Shown: positions 1-8,733 of the stretch, one piece after another
Layout: each line of letters begins with the position of its first letter
Position numbering within the stretch: the first letter of the stretch is position 1
NCBI RefSeq assembly: GCF_001611795.1
Contig: NZ_CP015098.1
Span: forward strand, 2,170,001-2,234,000
Length of the DNA: 64,000 bases
Reading direction: 5' to 3'
Source: Streptomyces qaidamensis
Lineage (GTDB): Bacteria > Actinomycetota > Actinomycetes > Streptomycetales > Streptomycetaceae
The notes under the pieces: generated by a model
Seen by the model: the letters and a program-made list of their open reading frames with translations, nothing else
The model's database searches: none
Told to the model about the DNA's origin: nothing
Translations under genes and position numbers: made by a program

Positions 1-115
1 GCCGCCGTGGACGACGGCGACGGCGGCTCGTGAAAAATTCCTGAAGACGCGGCAACCCTTCCTTCACCGGTGACGACCACCAGGCGCAAGAGTCACCCAT
101 CTGAGGAATCGGTAC
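1..115. other. Left window edge and pectate lyase leader
   Basis: Frame 1 reads AAVDDGDGGS and then stops at bases 31-33, so this may be the last ten codons of a gene cut by the window edge. That is too short to identify. The rest is the leader of the following pectate lyase, with a GAGGAA ribosome binding site about six bases before its ATG. I see no clear operator here. Confidence 0.3.
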
Positions 116-949
116 ATGACTGCACCAGCAGAACGGCGCGTCCGCCACCGCCGCAGCGTCACCAAGCGGCGGGCGGTGATCGCCGCGCTGTCCGCGTTCG
201 GCATCACGGGAGCGGCGATCGTCACCACGTCGATGCTGTCGACGGCGGGCGCCGCGTCTTCCTGGCCCACGGACAAGGGCAAGACGCCCGTGCCGAAGAC
301 CATCCCGGTCTCCGGTGTGCGTGACGGCGGGATGAAGATGTTCTACGGCACCGGCGCGCTCGGCAACGACAACCAGGACGAGGGCCAGGACCCGATCTTC
401 GAGCTGGCCGACGGCGCGACCCTGAAGAACGTCATCATCGGCACCCCCGCGGCGGACGGCGTGCACTGCAAGGGCACGTGCACCCTGCAGAACGTGTGGT
501 GGCTGGACGTCGGCGAGGACGCGGCCAGTTTCAAGGGCAAGTCCTCGTCGGCGGTGTACAAGGTGATCGGCGGCGGCGCCAAGAACGCCGACGACAAGGT
601 GCTCCAGTTCAACGGCGCCGGCACCCTCACCGTGTCGGGCTTCCAGGTCCAGAACGCCGGCAAGCTGGTCCGCTCCTGCGGCAACTGCAAGACGCAGTAC
701 AAGCGCACGATCGTGCTCAGCGACATCGACGTGACGGCTCCGATGAACTCGATCGTCGGAGTGAACGCCAACTACGGCGACACGGCGACGCTGTCGAAGA
801 TCCGCATCCACGGCGACAGCAAGAAGAAGATCAAGACGTGTGTGCGCTTCGAGGGCAACAACACGGGCAAGGAGCCCAAGGAGCTGTCGCCTCCCGGCCC
901 GGACGGCAAGAGCTGCAAGTTCAAGGCCTCCGACATCAGCTACCCGTAG
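116..949 (+). CDS. Secreted pectate lyase, family PL3
   Basis: This 277-residue protein should cleave polygalacturonate outside the cell by calcium-dependent beta-elimination. Residues 1-47 are a long arginine-rich signal peptide ending near STAGAASS. The rest is a compact parallel beta-helix of PL3 size. The VWWLDVGEDAASFKG stretch at about residues 127-141 is the family hallmark and supplies calcium-binding acids and a lysine. Cysteines at about 118/122 and in the SCGNC motif are likely disulfides. It is read alone, convergent with the PL9 lyase, and closed by hairpins downstream. The ATG with GAGGAA upstream is a convincing start. Confidence 0.88.
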   Translation: MTAPAERRVRHRRSVTKRRAVIAALSAFGITGAAIVTTSMLSTAGAASSWPTDKGKTPVPKTIPVSGVRDGGMKMFYGTGALGNDNQDEGQDPIFELADGATLKNVIIGTPAADGVHCKGTCTLQNVWWLDVGEDAASFKGKSSSAVYKVIGGGAKNADDKVLQFNGAGTLTVSGFQVQNAGKLVRSCGNCKTQYKRTIVLSDIDVTAPMNSIVGVNANYGDTATLSKIRIHGDSKKKIKTCVRFEGNNTGKEPKELSPPGPDGKSCKFKASDISYP

Positions 950-1081
950 GCGCTGCCCCCCTGTGACTCCGGTCGGCCCTCGTCCCCCCTTGGGCCGGCC
1001 GGAATGCCGGGTGTCCGGCCCCCCAGTCGGACGTCCCGGCACCTCGGCCCTCCGGAGCCCCCCTCCGGACGGCCGGACGGT

Positions 1082-1146
1082 ACCGGTCGAGCCCCCCTCG
1101 ACCGGTCGGCAGGACGCCCCCGTCGCTTCGCACCGACGGGGGCGTC
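1082..1146. terminator. Two hairpins between convergent lyase genes
   Basis: A 10-bp hairpin (ACCGGTCGAG / CTCGACCGGT, 1082-1106) is followed by a perfect 13-bp hairpin (GACGCCCCCGTCG / CGACGGGGGCGTC, 1113-1146). They sit between the stop codons of the PL3 and PL9 genes, so the pair probably terminates both. There is no long T run, as is usual at this GC content. Confidence 0.65.
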
Positions 1147-1164
1147 GCCATACGGGGAGCAGTC

Positions 1165-2319
1165 TCAGTCCATCGCCGAGCCGGTGGTCGTGGAGCCGGT
1201 CGTCAGGAAATTCGTCCTGGGCAGGGAGCCGTCCGCCCGGCGGGCTCCGTACGCGCCGGCCGGGTCCGTCGACCGGAAGGACGGGGTGGCGGTGCCGCTG
1301 TCCCAGGTGTTGCCGACGGAGACCGCCGAGGGGCCGAGCGCCGCCGCTCCACCCTTGTCGCCGACGGCGAGGTTCCCGCCGAGGCGGGCCGTGCCGGTGG
1401 CGAAGGAGAAACCGTTCCCCGCGTTGGCGAAGGCGGTGTTGCGGTGCAGGGCGACGGCGCCGGTGTTGGAGTTCTCGGTGAAGCCGTGCCGCGTGTTGTC
1501 CCAGGCCGCGTTGCCGGTGACGACGTGGGCGACGGACGCGCCCCCGCCGCCCAGCTCGAAGCCGTTGCCGCCGCCCTCGAAGGCCGGGTCCTTCCAGCGG
1601 TTCTCGCCGTTGCCGAAGGCCCAGGAGTGCTCGATGGTCACCGGCGAGGAGAACTGCCACAGGTCGAGGCCGTCGTCGGCGTTGTCGTACAGCCGGGCTC
1701 CGGTGATCCTGTTCCCGGTCCCCGAGCCGAACTTGACCGCGATGCCGTCGGCGTTCCGGCCGTGGCCGGCCGGGTCGTAGTTGCCGTGGCTGTCCAGGTT
1801 CTGCACGAGGTTGCCGGTGGTGCCGTCGCCGCGCAGGGTGAAGCCGGAGTCGCCGTTGTCCGCGGTGACCAGGTTTCTGAAGACCCCGCCGACCGAGGAA
1901 GTGGCGACGAAGCCCTGGGCCGGGGAGTTGACGAACGCGAGGTCCTGGACGGTCCAGTGGTCGCCGTTGATCCCGGCCAGCCAGGAGCCGGCGGGCAGTC
2001 CGGACCCGTCGATCCGCACCTTCTCCCCGTCGTACGCCCGCAGGGTGATGGGCGCGGAAGCGGTGCCGTTCGCGCTGGACTCCAGGGTGGCGGACGGGTG
2101 GTAGGTGCCGCCGCGGACCTGGATCACGGTGCCGGCGGTGGCGTTCCGCACGGCCTCTTCGAGCTGGGCCGCGGTGGAGACGGTGATCGTCGTCGAGGCG
2201 GCCCGGGCGCCGCCGGTCGTCAGCCCGAGGCCGACGCCGCCGGCCCCCGCGGCACAGACCACGGCCGCGGCGATGGAGAGCGTACGGGTGCTGCGATGGC
2301 GTCCGGTGCTCGGCGGCAC
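1165..2319 (-). CDS. Secreted pectate lyase, family PL9 (parallel beta-helix)
   Basis: This is a 384-residue exported beta-helix protein. The N-terminal 41 residues form a signal peptide ending GGARAAS. The conserved core reads NADGIAVKFGSGTGN and then DNADDGLDLWQF. The lysine of IAVKFG matches the catalytic base of PL9 lyases (Pel9A type), and the clustered aspartates match its calcium site. It likely cleaves polygalacturonate or a rhamnogalacturonan backbone. Start is GTG, preceded by AGGAAAGGAA. It diverges from the two-domain GH43 gene, and a perfect palindrome lies in the shared upstream region, so the two are probably co-regulated. Confidence 0.82.
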   Translation of the reverse strand: MPPSTGRHRSTRTLSIAAAVVCAAGAGGVGLGLTTGGARAASTTITVSTAAQLEEAVRNATAGTVIQVRGGTYHPSATLESSANGTASAPITLRAYDGEKVRIDGSGLPAGSWLAGINGDHWTVQDLAFVNSPAQGFVATSSVGGVFRNLVTADNGDSGFTLRGDGTTGNLVQNLDSHGNYDPAGHGRNADGIAVKFGSGTGNRITGARLYDNADDGLDLWQFSSPVTIEHSWAFGNGENRWKDPAFEGGGNGFELGGGGASVAHVVTGNAAWDNTRHGFTENSNTGAVALHRNTAFANAGNGFSFATGTARLGGNLAVGDKGGAAALGPSAVSVGNTWDSGTATPSFRSTDPAGAYGARRADGSLPRTNFLTTGSTTTGSAMD

Positions 2320-2448
2320 GGAGCGTTCCTTTCCTGGGGGTCGGGGACGGAAACGGTTCGGAGGGGCCCGCTCCGCCCCGTTTCCCGTCCACCAGTCGCC
2401 GCCGCGCCGGAAAGGGTTGCCGCCGTCACGTGCACCGGAGGCGCCGCC

Positions 2449-2467
2449 GTTCCGAAAGTTTCGGAAC
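2449..2467. promoter_or_regulatory. Perfect 19-bp palindrome, LacI-type operator candidate
   Basis: GTTCCGAAA-G-TTTCGGAAC is a perfect inverted repeat with a single central base. It lies in the 247-bp gap between the divergent PL9 and GH43 genes. The core CGAAA-N-TTTCG is the kind of site reported for LacI-family regulators of xylanase and xylosidase genes in Streptomyces. The position suits joint repression of both genes. No binding data are available here. Confidence 0.7.
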
Positions 2468-2566
2468 CATCGGCCTCATGCCGACCCGTTGACGCCCTGC
2501 GCCCCTCCGGTGAAACTCCGAGGGCCGCTATCCAACAGAATCCCCCACACTCCGACAGGAAGTGTC

Positions 2567-4783
2567 ATGCGCCCCCGCATCGCCCGCACGCTCCTGCTGC
2601 CTCTCCTGGCCCTGACCGGCCTCCTCATGACCCTCCTCACGGCACCTCCCAGCACCGCAGATCCCGGAGCCCCACCCGTGAAGCACAGCAAGTACGCCGG
2701 CTATCTCTTCGCCTACTTCACCGGCGAGGGCACCGCCGACGGCGAGCAGATCCGCTACGCCCTCAGCCGCGGCAACGACCCGCTGCACTGGCGCGAGCTG
2801 AACGCCGGCAAGCCGGTGCTGACGTCCACGATCGGCGAGAAGGGCCTGCGCGACCCGTTCGTCATCCGCTCCCCCGAGGGCGACAAGTTCTACCTGATCG
2901 CCACCGACCTGCGGATGTACAAGAACTCCAGCGGCAGCTGGGACCAGGTCCAGCGGCACGGCAGCAAGTCGATCATGGTCTGGGAGTCCACCGACCTGGT
3001 CCACTGGACCGACCAGCGCCTGGTGAAGGTCTCCCCGGACAGCGCTGGCAACACCTGGGCCCCGGAGGCCTACTGGGACGACGAGCTCGACGCGTACGTC
3101 GTCTTCTGGGCGTCGAAGCTGTACGCCGACGACGACCCTGACCACAAGGGCAGCACGTACAACAAGATGCTGTACGCGACGACGAAGGACTTCCGCACCT
3201 TCAGCGAGCCGAAGGTCTGGAACGACCCGGGCTACTCGGTGATCGACTCCACGGTCGTGAAGTACGAGGACGAGTATTACCGCTACACCAAGGACGAGCG
3301 GGACCCCGGCTCCTCCAGCCCCTGCTCGAAGTTCATCACCGGGGAGAAGTCCACCTCCCTGACCTCGACGAAGTACGACTTCGTGGCCGACTGCATCGGC
3401 AAGGGCGCGATGGACCGCGGTGAGGGCCCGACGGTGTTCAAGTCGAACACCGAGAAGAAGTGGTACCTGTTCATCGACGAGTACGGCGGCCGCGGCTACA
3501 TCCCCTTCGAGACCACCGACCTCGCCTCCGGCAAGTGGACACCGTCCACGGACTACCAGCTCCCGGCGAGCCCGCGGCACGGCACGGTCCTGCCGGTGAC
3601 GCAGCAGGAGTACGACCGCCTGCTGGCCGCCTACCCGGCCACGCCCGCCTCGGTGGTGGACGCGACGGCGAAGCACCAGAAGGGGTACGCGATCGTCACG
3701 GACAGCGCCTCGAAGGTCGTCCTGCCGATGCGGCCCGACGCCGACCTGCGCGGCCTCGCCCCGAAGCTGTGGGTCGGTGAGGGCGCGAAGCTCAGCCCGA
3801 AGTCCGGCACCCGGCGCGACTTCCGCAAGCCGCAGAAGTACACGGTCACGGCCGCCGACGGCACCAGGCGGACCTGGACGGTCGAGGCGGTCCGCACCCG
3901 CAGCCCGATCCTGCCGGGCCTCAACGCCGACCCGGACGTCCACTACCTCAACGGCAGGTACTGGATCTATCCGACGACGGACGGCTTCCCCGGCTGGAGC
4001 GGCACCAAGTTCAAGGCCTACTCGTCGAAGGACCTGGTCAACTGGAAGGACCACGGCGTCATCCTCGACCTCGGGCCGGACGTGACCTGGGCCGACAAGA
4101 ACGCCTGGGCACCCGCGATCGCCGAGCGGGACGGCAAGTACTACTTCTACTTCTGCGCCGAGCAGCAGATCGGCGTGGCGGTGGCGGACTCCCCCGCCGG
4201 CCCCTTCGAGGACGCGCTCGGCAAGCCCCTGGTCCCCAAGGGCGGTTCGCTGAAGGGCCAGATGATCGACCCGGCCGTCTTCACGGACGACGACGGCCAG
4301 GCCTATCTGTACTGGGGCAACGGTCACGGGTACGTCGTGCCGCTGAATGACGACATGGTGTCGTACGACGCGTCGAAGGTGCGGGACATCACCCCGGACA
4401 ACTTCCGCGAGGGCGCCTTCGTGATCAAGCGGAAGGGCACGTACTACTTCATGTGGTCGGAGGACGACACCCGCAGCGAGAACTACCACGTGGCGTACGC
4501 GACGGGGCCGTCCCCTCTCGGCCCGTGGACCAAACACGGGACGATCCTTCAGAAGCGGCCCGAGTACGGCATCCTCGGCACCGGTCACCACTCGGTGGTG
4601 AACACCCCCGGCACCGACGACTGGTACGCCGTTTACCACCGCTTCGCCCTCAACGGGCCCGGACGGCCGGGCGGCGACGGCATGCACCGTGAGACGACCA
4701 TCGACCGCATGGAGTTCGCGGCCGACGGCAGCATCAAGCCGGTGGTGCCGACTCTGGAGGGCATCGAGCCGGTGCGGCGGTGA
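2567..4783 (+). CDS. Secreted two-domain GH43 arabinosidase/xylosidase-like enzyme
   Basis: This 738-residue secreted enzyme has two five-bladed GH43 propellers. A signal peptide covers residues 1-32. Propeller one covers roughly 38-350, with LRDPF and GEGPTVF motifs. A beta-rich linker resembling an Ig-like or DUF5018 domain spans roughly 360-440. Propeller two covers roughly 445-735, with LNADPDVH, MIDPAVF and REGAF carrying the usual base, pKa-modulating aspartate and acid glutamate. It should release arabinose (or xylose) from pectic arabinan. I chose the ATG after GACAGGAAG because it starts directly at the signal peptide; the frame is open further upstream. Confidence 0.82.
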   Translation: MRPRIARTLLLPLLALTGLLMTLLTAPPSTADPGAPPVKHSKYAGYLFAYFTGEGTADGEQIRYALSRGNDPLHWRELNAGKPVLTSTIGEKGLRDPFVIRSPEGDKFYLIATDLRMYKNSSGSWDQVQRHGSKSIMVWESTDLVHWTDQRLVKVSPDSAGNTWAPEAYWDDELDAYVVFWASKLYADDDPDHKGSTYNKMLYATTKDFRTFSEPKVWNDPGYSVIDSTVVKYEDEYYRYTKDERDPGSSSPCSKFITGEKSTSLTSTKYDFVADCIGKGAMDRGEGPTVFKSNTEKKWYLFIDEYGGRGYIPFETTDLASGKWTPSTDYQLPASPRHGTVLPVTQQEYDRLLAAYPATPASVVDATAKHQKGYAIVTDSASKVVLPMRPDADLRGLAPKLWVGEGAKLSPKSGTRRDFRKPQKYTVTAADGTRRTWTVEAVRTRSPILPGLNADPDVHYLNGRYWIYPTTDGFPGWSGTKFKAYSSKDLVNWKDHGVILDLGPDVTWADKNAWAPAIAERDGKYYFYFCAEQQIGVAVADSPAGPFEDALGKPLVPKGGSLKGQMIDPAVFTDDDGQAYLYWGNGHGYVVPLNDDMVSYDASKVRDITPDNFREGAFVIKRKGTYYFMWSEDDTRSENYHVAYATGPSPLGPWTKHGTILQKRPEYGILGTGHHSVVNTPGTDDWYAVYHRFALNGPGRPGGDGMHRETTIDRMEFAADGSIKPVVPTLEGIEPVRR

Positions 4784-4786
4784 GTC

Positions 4787-5944
4787 TCACAGGACGTCGT
4801 CGAGCCAGCTGACGACCTCGTCCTGCATGGGTGCGGTGAAGACGTGGCCGAGTTCCGGCCACGTCTTCATCCGTATCCGCTCCTCGGCGTGGTGCGCGCG
4901 CCAGACGGCACGCAGCTTGTCGTACGCGACCCGCACGCCCCCGGCCGGGAACAGCGTGTCGAGTCCGCCGTCGAAGAACAGCATCGGCCGGGGCGCGGCG
5001 ATGCTCGCCACGTCCGGGATGTCGAGGTGCCGGGCGAGGCCGGGGTGGAGCATGCAGTAGGCCGACTGCCCGCGCAGGGTGTTGTTGCCGGGCACCATCA
5101 TCTCCTTCAGGCCGGTCATCCAGCAGACGCTCGCGGCGGCCGCCACCTGGTCGCTGAGGGCGGCGGTCTGCCAGGCCCGGTAGGCGCCCATGGAGAAGCC
5201 GACGGCCGCGACCCGCCGGGCGTCCACCCGGTCCAGCCCCGCCAGGAAGGCGGCGGCCCGCTGGTCCTCCCGGGCCATGAGCCCGGCGAACGAGGAGCCG
5301 AGGTTGTAGAAGTTGGCGGCCAGCGCCTGCTGCTGCTCGTAGGCGAGGGGACCGCGATCGCCCCACCCGAGCGCGTCCAGACAGAGCACCACATAGCCGC
5401 GGCGGGCCAGTTCGTCCCCGACGAACCGTCCGCTGAAGTACTTGTCGGCCCAGGCCCGGGCGGAGGCCAGACGGGTGTCGTCGTACCAGGGCCGGACGAG
5501 TTTCTCCTTGCCGATGTCGAACCGGGCGCCGTGGTCGTGCAGGAGCAGCACCGCGGGAAAGGGCCCGCGGCCGTGCGGCGTGAGCAGGGCGCCGCGGACC
5601 CGTTCGTAGCGGGTGAGGGAGACGGTCACCAGCTCCCGTGTGAAGTGCCGCGTCCGGGAGCGGCCGGTGAACTCCGGTGCGTACGGCGTCCCGTCCTGCC
5701 GCTCGACGAGGAGGTGCTCCTCGACTCTGGCGCGGGCGGCCCGCCGCCAGGCACGGACGTCGCGGACCGGGGACCGGCCCCAGGCCAGCGGGAAGGTCAG
5801 GGCGTCCTTCAGCGCCGGGTGGAAATCGGGCAGCGGCCCGTCCACGACCGCCGCCTCCGCCCCGCTCACCGCTCCTGCGCCGAGCAGCGCGGCACTCGTC
5901 CCGACCACGAACGTCCGTCGCCCCAGCGCGTCATGGGCGTCCAT
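4787..5944 (-). CDS. Tat-exported alpha/beta-hydrolase esterase
   Basis: This is a 385-residue alpha/beta hydrolase of the Abhydrolase_7 / acetyl-xylan-esterase-like type. An N-terminal LGRRTFVVGTSAALLGAG segment looks like a Tat signal. The nucleophile elbow is GFSMG, the acid is probably the Asp in FFDGGLDTLFP, and the histidine is in ELGHVF. VLLLHDHG marks the oxyanion strand. In this neighbourhood it most likely deacetylates pectin or another wall polysaccharide, but the substrate is inferred from context. Its start overlaps the end of the upstream PL1 gene by 14 bp, so translation is coupled. Confidence 0.7.
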   Translation of the reverse strand: MDAHDALGRRTFVVGTSAALLGAGAVSGAEAAVVDGPLPDFHPALKDALTFPLAWGRSPVRDVRAWRRAARARVEEHLLVERQDGTPYAPEFTGRSRTRHFTRELVTVSLTRYERVRGALLTPHGRGPFPAVLLLHDHGARFDIGKEKLVRPWYDDTRLASARAWADKYFSGRFVGDELARRGYVVLCLDALGWGDRGPLAYEQQQALAANFYNLGSSFAGLMAREDQRAAAFLAGLDRVDARRVAAVGFSMGAYRAWQTAALSDQVAAAASVCWMTGLKEMMVPGNNTLRGQSAYCMLHPGLARHLDIPDVASIAAPRPMLFFDGGLDTLFPAGGVRVAYDKLRAVWRAHHAEERIRMKTWPELGHVFTAPMQDEVVSWLDDVL

Positions 5945-7196
5945 GCGGCCTCCCGGCTCCGGCGTGCCGCAGTACGTACCGCTCGACCGCCGCCGGGGAG
6001 GTCAGGGCACGGTGGTCGTAGACGTCGGCGGGGTCCCAGCCGACGTCGCTCCCGAGTCCGAGAGCGCTCGCCACGGCGTTCAGGCGGGCGGGCCGCCCGT
6101 TGAACCAGGAGCCGGTGTCGCGGAACTCCGCGCCCCCGTAGGCCGCGACGGCGAGCGACGGCCCTGCCCCGGGGTACCGGAAGACGTTGTGCTCGGAGAA
6201 GATCGCGGACTCCACGCCGACGCCCAGGGCATAGAGCGGGGCCCGCCCCCGGTGGACGTTGTTGACGACGTGCACCTGCCCGAAGCGGACCCGCGGGGCC
6301 CGTTGCACGATGTCGCTGAACAGGTTGCGGGCGAAGGTCACCTTCAGGTGCCCCCGGTCACGGTCGCCGCGTCCGTCGCCCGAGCCGATGAGGACCGCCT
6401 TGTCGTGGTCCTCGAACCGGCTGTCGGAGACGGTGACGAAGTCGGAGCCGTCCTCGATGTCCAGCAGCCCGTCGTGCCGTTGCACGGGCTCGCCGTGGAA
6501 GCCCGGCGGTGCCGCGCGGTCGGGGAAGCGTCCGTCGGCGAAGGTGCAGTGGTCGATCCAGATGTTCCTGCCGGTGATCACGGTCAGCGCATCGAAGCGG
6601 GCGTTCCAGCTGCCCCGGGTGCCGTCGTCCGGTGACCAGCTGGTGAAGTGGTCGACGGGAGCCTCCAGGCGCAGGTTGCGCACGATGACGTTGCTGCCTG
6701 TGTTGACGGTCAGGAACACCCCGAGCAGCCGTGCGTCGCGGCCGGCGCCGACGAGCGTGGTGTTGCTCGGCACGGTGAGCTGGATCTGGGCCTTCTCCTT
6801 GTTCGACCCGGTCTGGCGCAGTTGCCGCTGCTGCTTGCAGTAGTCGAAACGGGTGTCGGACCAGACGGCGCCGTCCTCGCCGAAGCAGGACATGTACTGG
6901 CCGAGGTCGTACCCGGGCGCGTAGTCCTGCTCGCCGAGCAGGGAACCGCCGTCGCTCTCGTGGCCGTTGATGTCGCCGACGACCCGGATCACCTTGGGCG
7001 CGGTGGCATCGCCGTCGTTCGCGAGGGCCCTCTTGAGTTCGGCGCGAGTGTCCACCGTCCAGGTCCGGCCGCCCGCTCCGCCGCTGGTGCCGGAGCCGGT
7101 CGAGGCCCAGCCCACCGGGGTGCGTTCGGTGGCGGAGGCCGGCGGGACAGGCCAGAGCAGGCAGAGACCGAGGAGGAGAGCAGCGGCCCTACGCAC
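5931..7196 (-). CDS. Secreted pectate lyase, family PL1
   Basis: This is a 421-residue PL1 beta-helix lyase. The signal peptide is MRRAAALLLGLCLLW through ASA. Diagnostic motifs are WIDHCTFADG, DGLLDIEDGSDFVTVS and RAPRVRFGQVHVVNN. The last carries the catalytic arginine, and the aspartates bind calcium. It should cleave de-esterified polygalacturonate outside the cell. The GTG start has no clear ribosome binding site and lies inside the end of the CE8 remnant gene (8-bp overlap), so its translation probably depends on ribosomes finishing that remnant. It is one of four PL1 modules in this cluster. Confidence 0.85.
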   Translation of the reverse strand: MRRAAALLLGLCLLWPVPPASATERTPVGWASTGSGTSGGAGGRTWTVDTRAELKRALANDGDATAPKVIRVVGDINGHESDGGSLLGEQDYAPGYDLGQYMSCFGEDGAVWSDTRFDYCKQQRQLRQTGSNKEKAQIQLTVPSNTTLVGAGRDARLLGVFLTVNTGSNVIVRNLRLEAPVDHFTSWSPDDGTRGSWNARFDALTVITGRNIWIDHCTFADGRFPDRAAPPGFHGEPVQRHDGLLDIEDGSDFVTVSDSRFEDHDKAVLIGSGDGRGDRDRGHLKVTFARNLFSDIVQRAPRVRFGQVHVVNNVHRGRAPLYALGVGVESAIFSEHNVFRYPGAGPSLAVAAYGGAEFRDTGSWFNGRPARLNAVASALGLGSDVGWDPADVYDHRALTSPAAVERYVLRHAGAGRPHGRP

Positions 7197-7497
7197 AGGG
7201 TCGCCAGTCGCCGACGTACGTCTTCCTGGTGTGCGGCCGGGTGAGTTGCGGCCGGTTCTCCGGTGCGTGAACGGCCGCCCGCGGCCCCGCGTTCCGGTAC
7301 TCGGCGAAACGCATCGACTGCCGGGGACGGGCCTCCCGCATGGTGGTGTACGGGGCCACCGCGTCGGTGCCCGGCCCGACCCGGGTCTCCCGTACCACCG
7401 GCGAGGGCCGGGCCGTGGTCTCGTACGAGGCGGGCCGGGGGCCGGCAGCGGTCAGGCCGCCGGCGACGCCGGTGAGCAGGAGTGTGCGTCGGCGCAT
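7189..7497 (-). pseudogene. Internally deleted pectin methylesterase (CE8) remnant
   Basis: This 102-residue reading frame joins a Tat-like signal (MRRRTLLLTGVAGGLTAAG) to only the last ~70 residues of a CE8 enzyme. GPGTDAVAPYTTMREA, RFAEYRNAGP, PENRPQLT and GDWRP align almost residue for residue with the C-terminus of the intact CE8 gene just upstream. All catalytic motifs (GTQAV, GCQDTL, GDVDFVFG, RPW) are gone. It looks like a tandem CE8 duplicate that lost its middle in frame. It still has an ATG and is sandwiched with overlaps, so it may persist as a translational bridge to the PL1 gene. Confidence 0.75.
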
Positions 7498-7498
7498 C

Positions 7499-8626
7499 TC
7501 AGCACGCCCCCGGTGGCCGCCAGTCGCCGAGCCAGGTGGCGCGGGTCGCCGACTCGGCCTGCTCGTCGGTGAGCTGGGGCCGGTTCTCGGGGACGGTGAC
7601 GGCGGCGCCCGGGCCGGTGTTGCGGTACTCGGCGAAGCGCTGGTCCTGCCAGGGGTGGGCGTCTCGCATGTTGGCGTAGGGCGCGACCGCGTCGATGCCC
7701 GGGCCCAGCCAGGTGTTGCGCACCGTGAGCATCGGGCGGACGGTGGTGCTGGAGGTGGGCACCCAGGGGCGGGCCAGCTTGTAGTAGCCGTCCGGGGCCT
7801 CGCTGCCGACGTGGCTGCGCGTCACGAGGTAGCCGTGCGGGTTGGCGCGCTCCGTGGAGGGGGCGAAGACAAAGCCGTACGGGGCGCCTGACGCGTCGGT
7901 GCGGTTCAGGGTGCGGAAGTGGCAGTGCTCGAAGAGGGCCGTGGCCCTGCCGAAGACGAAGTCGACGTCGCCCTCGACGTAGCAGTGCGAGAAGAACTGG
8001 CGGGCGACGAGGCTCGCGGAGTTGGAGTCGGCGTACAGGGTGTCCTGGCAGCCGAGGAAGCGGCAGTGGTGGAAGGCCGAGCGGTCGCCCTGCACCTTGA
8101 TGGCGACGGCCTGGGTGCCGCTGATCTCGGGATGCTCCTGGCGCAGGAAGTCGTTGGCGAAGGTGATCCGGTGGGCGGTGAAGCCGTCGGCCCGGACGGT
8201 GGTGGTGGCGGAGCCGGTGGTGCCGTAGGTGCCCGAGCCGTCCGGCTTCGGGGTGCCCGCCGCGTTGTCGTAGACGATCACGACGTCACGGGGGTTCTCG
8301 GAGGCGCCGATCCAGGTCGCCTCGGTGCGGGTGGCGTCGACGGCGACCGTCTCCCGGTAGGTGCCCGGCGCGATGACCAGCGTCCAGCCGCTGCCGCCGG
8401 CGGCGGCGACGGCTTCCCGGACGGAGGTGTGGTCGCCGCGGCCGCGCGGATCGACGTACAGCGTCTTCGGGGTGAGGCGGGCGGCCGGTGAACCGTACCG
8501 GCCGAACGGGCGTTGTCGTCCGAGGGCCTGCGCGGGTGCCGACGCTAGGGCGAGTGCGGCGCCCGCTCCGGCGCTCGCGACGAGGAATCCTCTGCGGGAG
8601 AGGGAACGGTGGACGTGCGAGGACAT
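7499..8626 (-). CDS. Tat-secreted pectin methylesterase, family CE8
   Basis: This 375-residue enzyme removes methyl groups from homogalacturonan, preparing it for the pectate lyases. A twin-arginine signal (LSRRGFLVASAG) covers residues 8-35. CE8 motifs occur in order: GTQAVA (170-175), GCQDTL (192-197, catalytic Asp), GDVDFVFG (219-226, nucleophilic Asp) and RPW (286-288). The ATG follows GAAGGGA. The gene is separated from the upstream PL1 gene by a strong hairpin and is followed one base later by the truncated CE8 copy. Confidence 0.88.
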   Translation of the reverse strand: MSSHVHRSLSRRGFLVASAGAGAALALASAPAQALGRQRPFGRYGSPAARLTPKTLYVDPRGRGDHTSVREAVAAAGGSGWTLVIAPGTYRETVAVDATRTEATWIGASENPRDVVIVYDNAAGTPKPDGSGTYGTTGSATTTVRADGFTAHRITFANDFLRQEHPEISGTQAVAIKVQGDRSAFHHCRFLGCQDTLYADSNSASLVARQFFSHCYVEGDVDFVFGRATALFEHCHFRTLNRTDASGAPYGFVFAPSTERANPHGYLVTRSHVGSEAPDGYYKLARPWVPTSSTTVRPMLTVRNTWLGPGIDAVAPYANMRDAHPWQDQRFAEYRNTGPGAAVTVPENRPQLTDEQAESATRATWLGDWRPPGAC

Positions 8627-8675
8627 GCGGCTGTCCCTTCGCGGTGCGGCTCGTGGGGGGGGGATGGGCCGAGGG

Positions 8676-8719
8676 CGGCCGGGCCGGGCGCACCTCGTGG
8701 CGTGTGCCCGGCCCGGCCG
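8676..8719 (-). terminator. 14-bp GC hairpin after a PL1 gene
   Basis: CGGCCGGGCCGGGC pairs perfectly with GCCCGGCCCGGCCG across a 16-base loop. It lies just 3' of the PL1 gene and before the CE8 start on the same strand. It is probably a terminator or a transcript-stabilising hairpin that breaks up the long run of minus-strand genes. Confidence 0.6.
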
Positions 8720-8733
8720 GTTCTCGGGGGGCG

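Noticed and set aside
2528..4687. 719-codon open frame on the minus strand opposite the two-domain GH43 gene
   Set aside because: It is a mirror frame of a high-GC gene: valine/arginine-rich, no motif and no ribosome binding site, while the plus strand has a signal peptide and complete GH43 motifs.
8655..8663. Run of nine G as a phase-variable or frameshift tract
   Set aside because: It lies between genes next to a terminator hairpin, so it cannot switch a reading frame.
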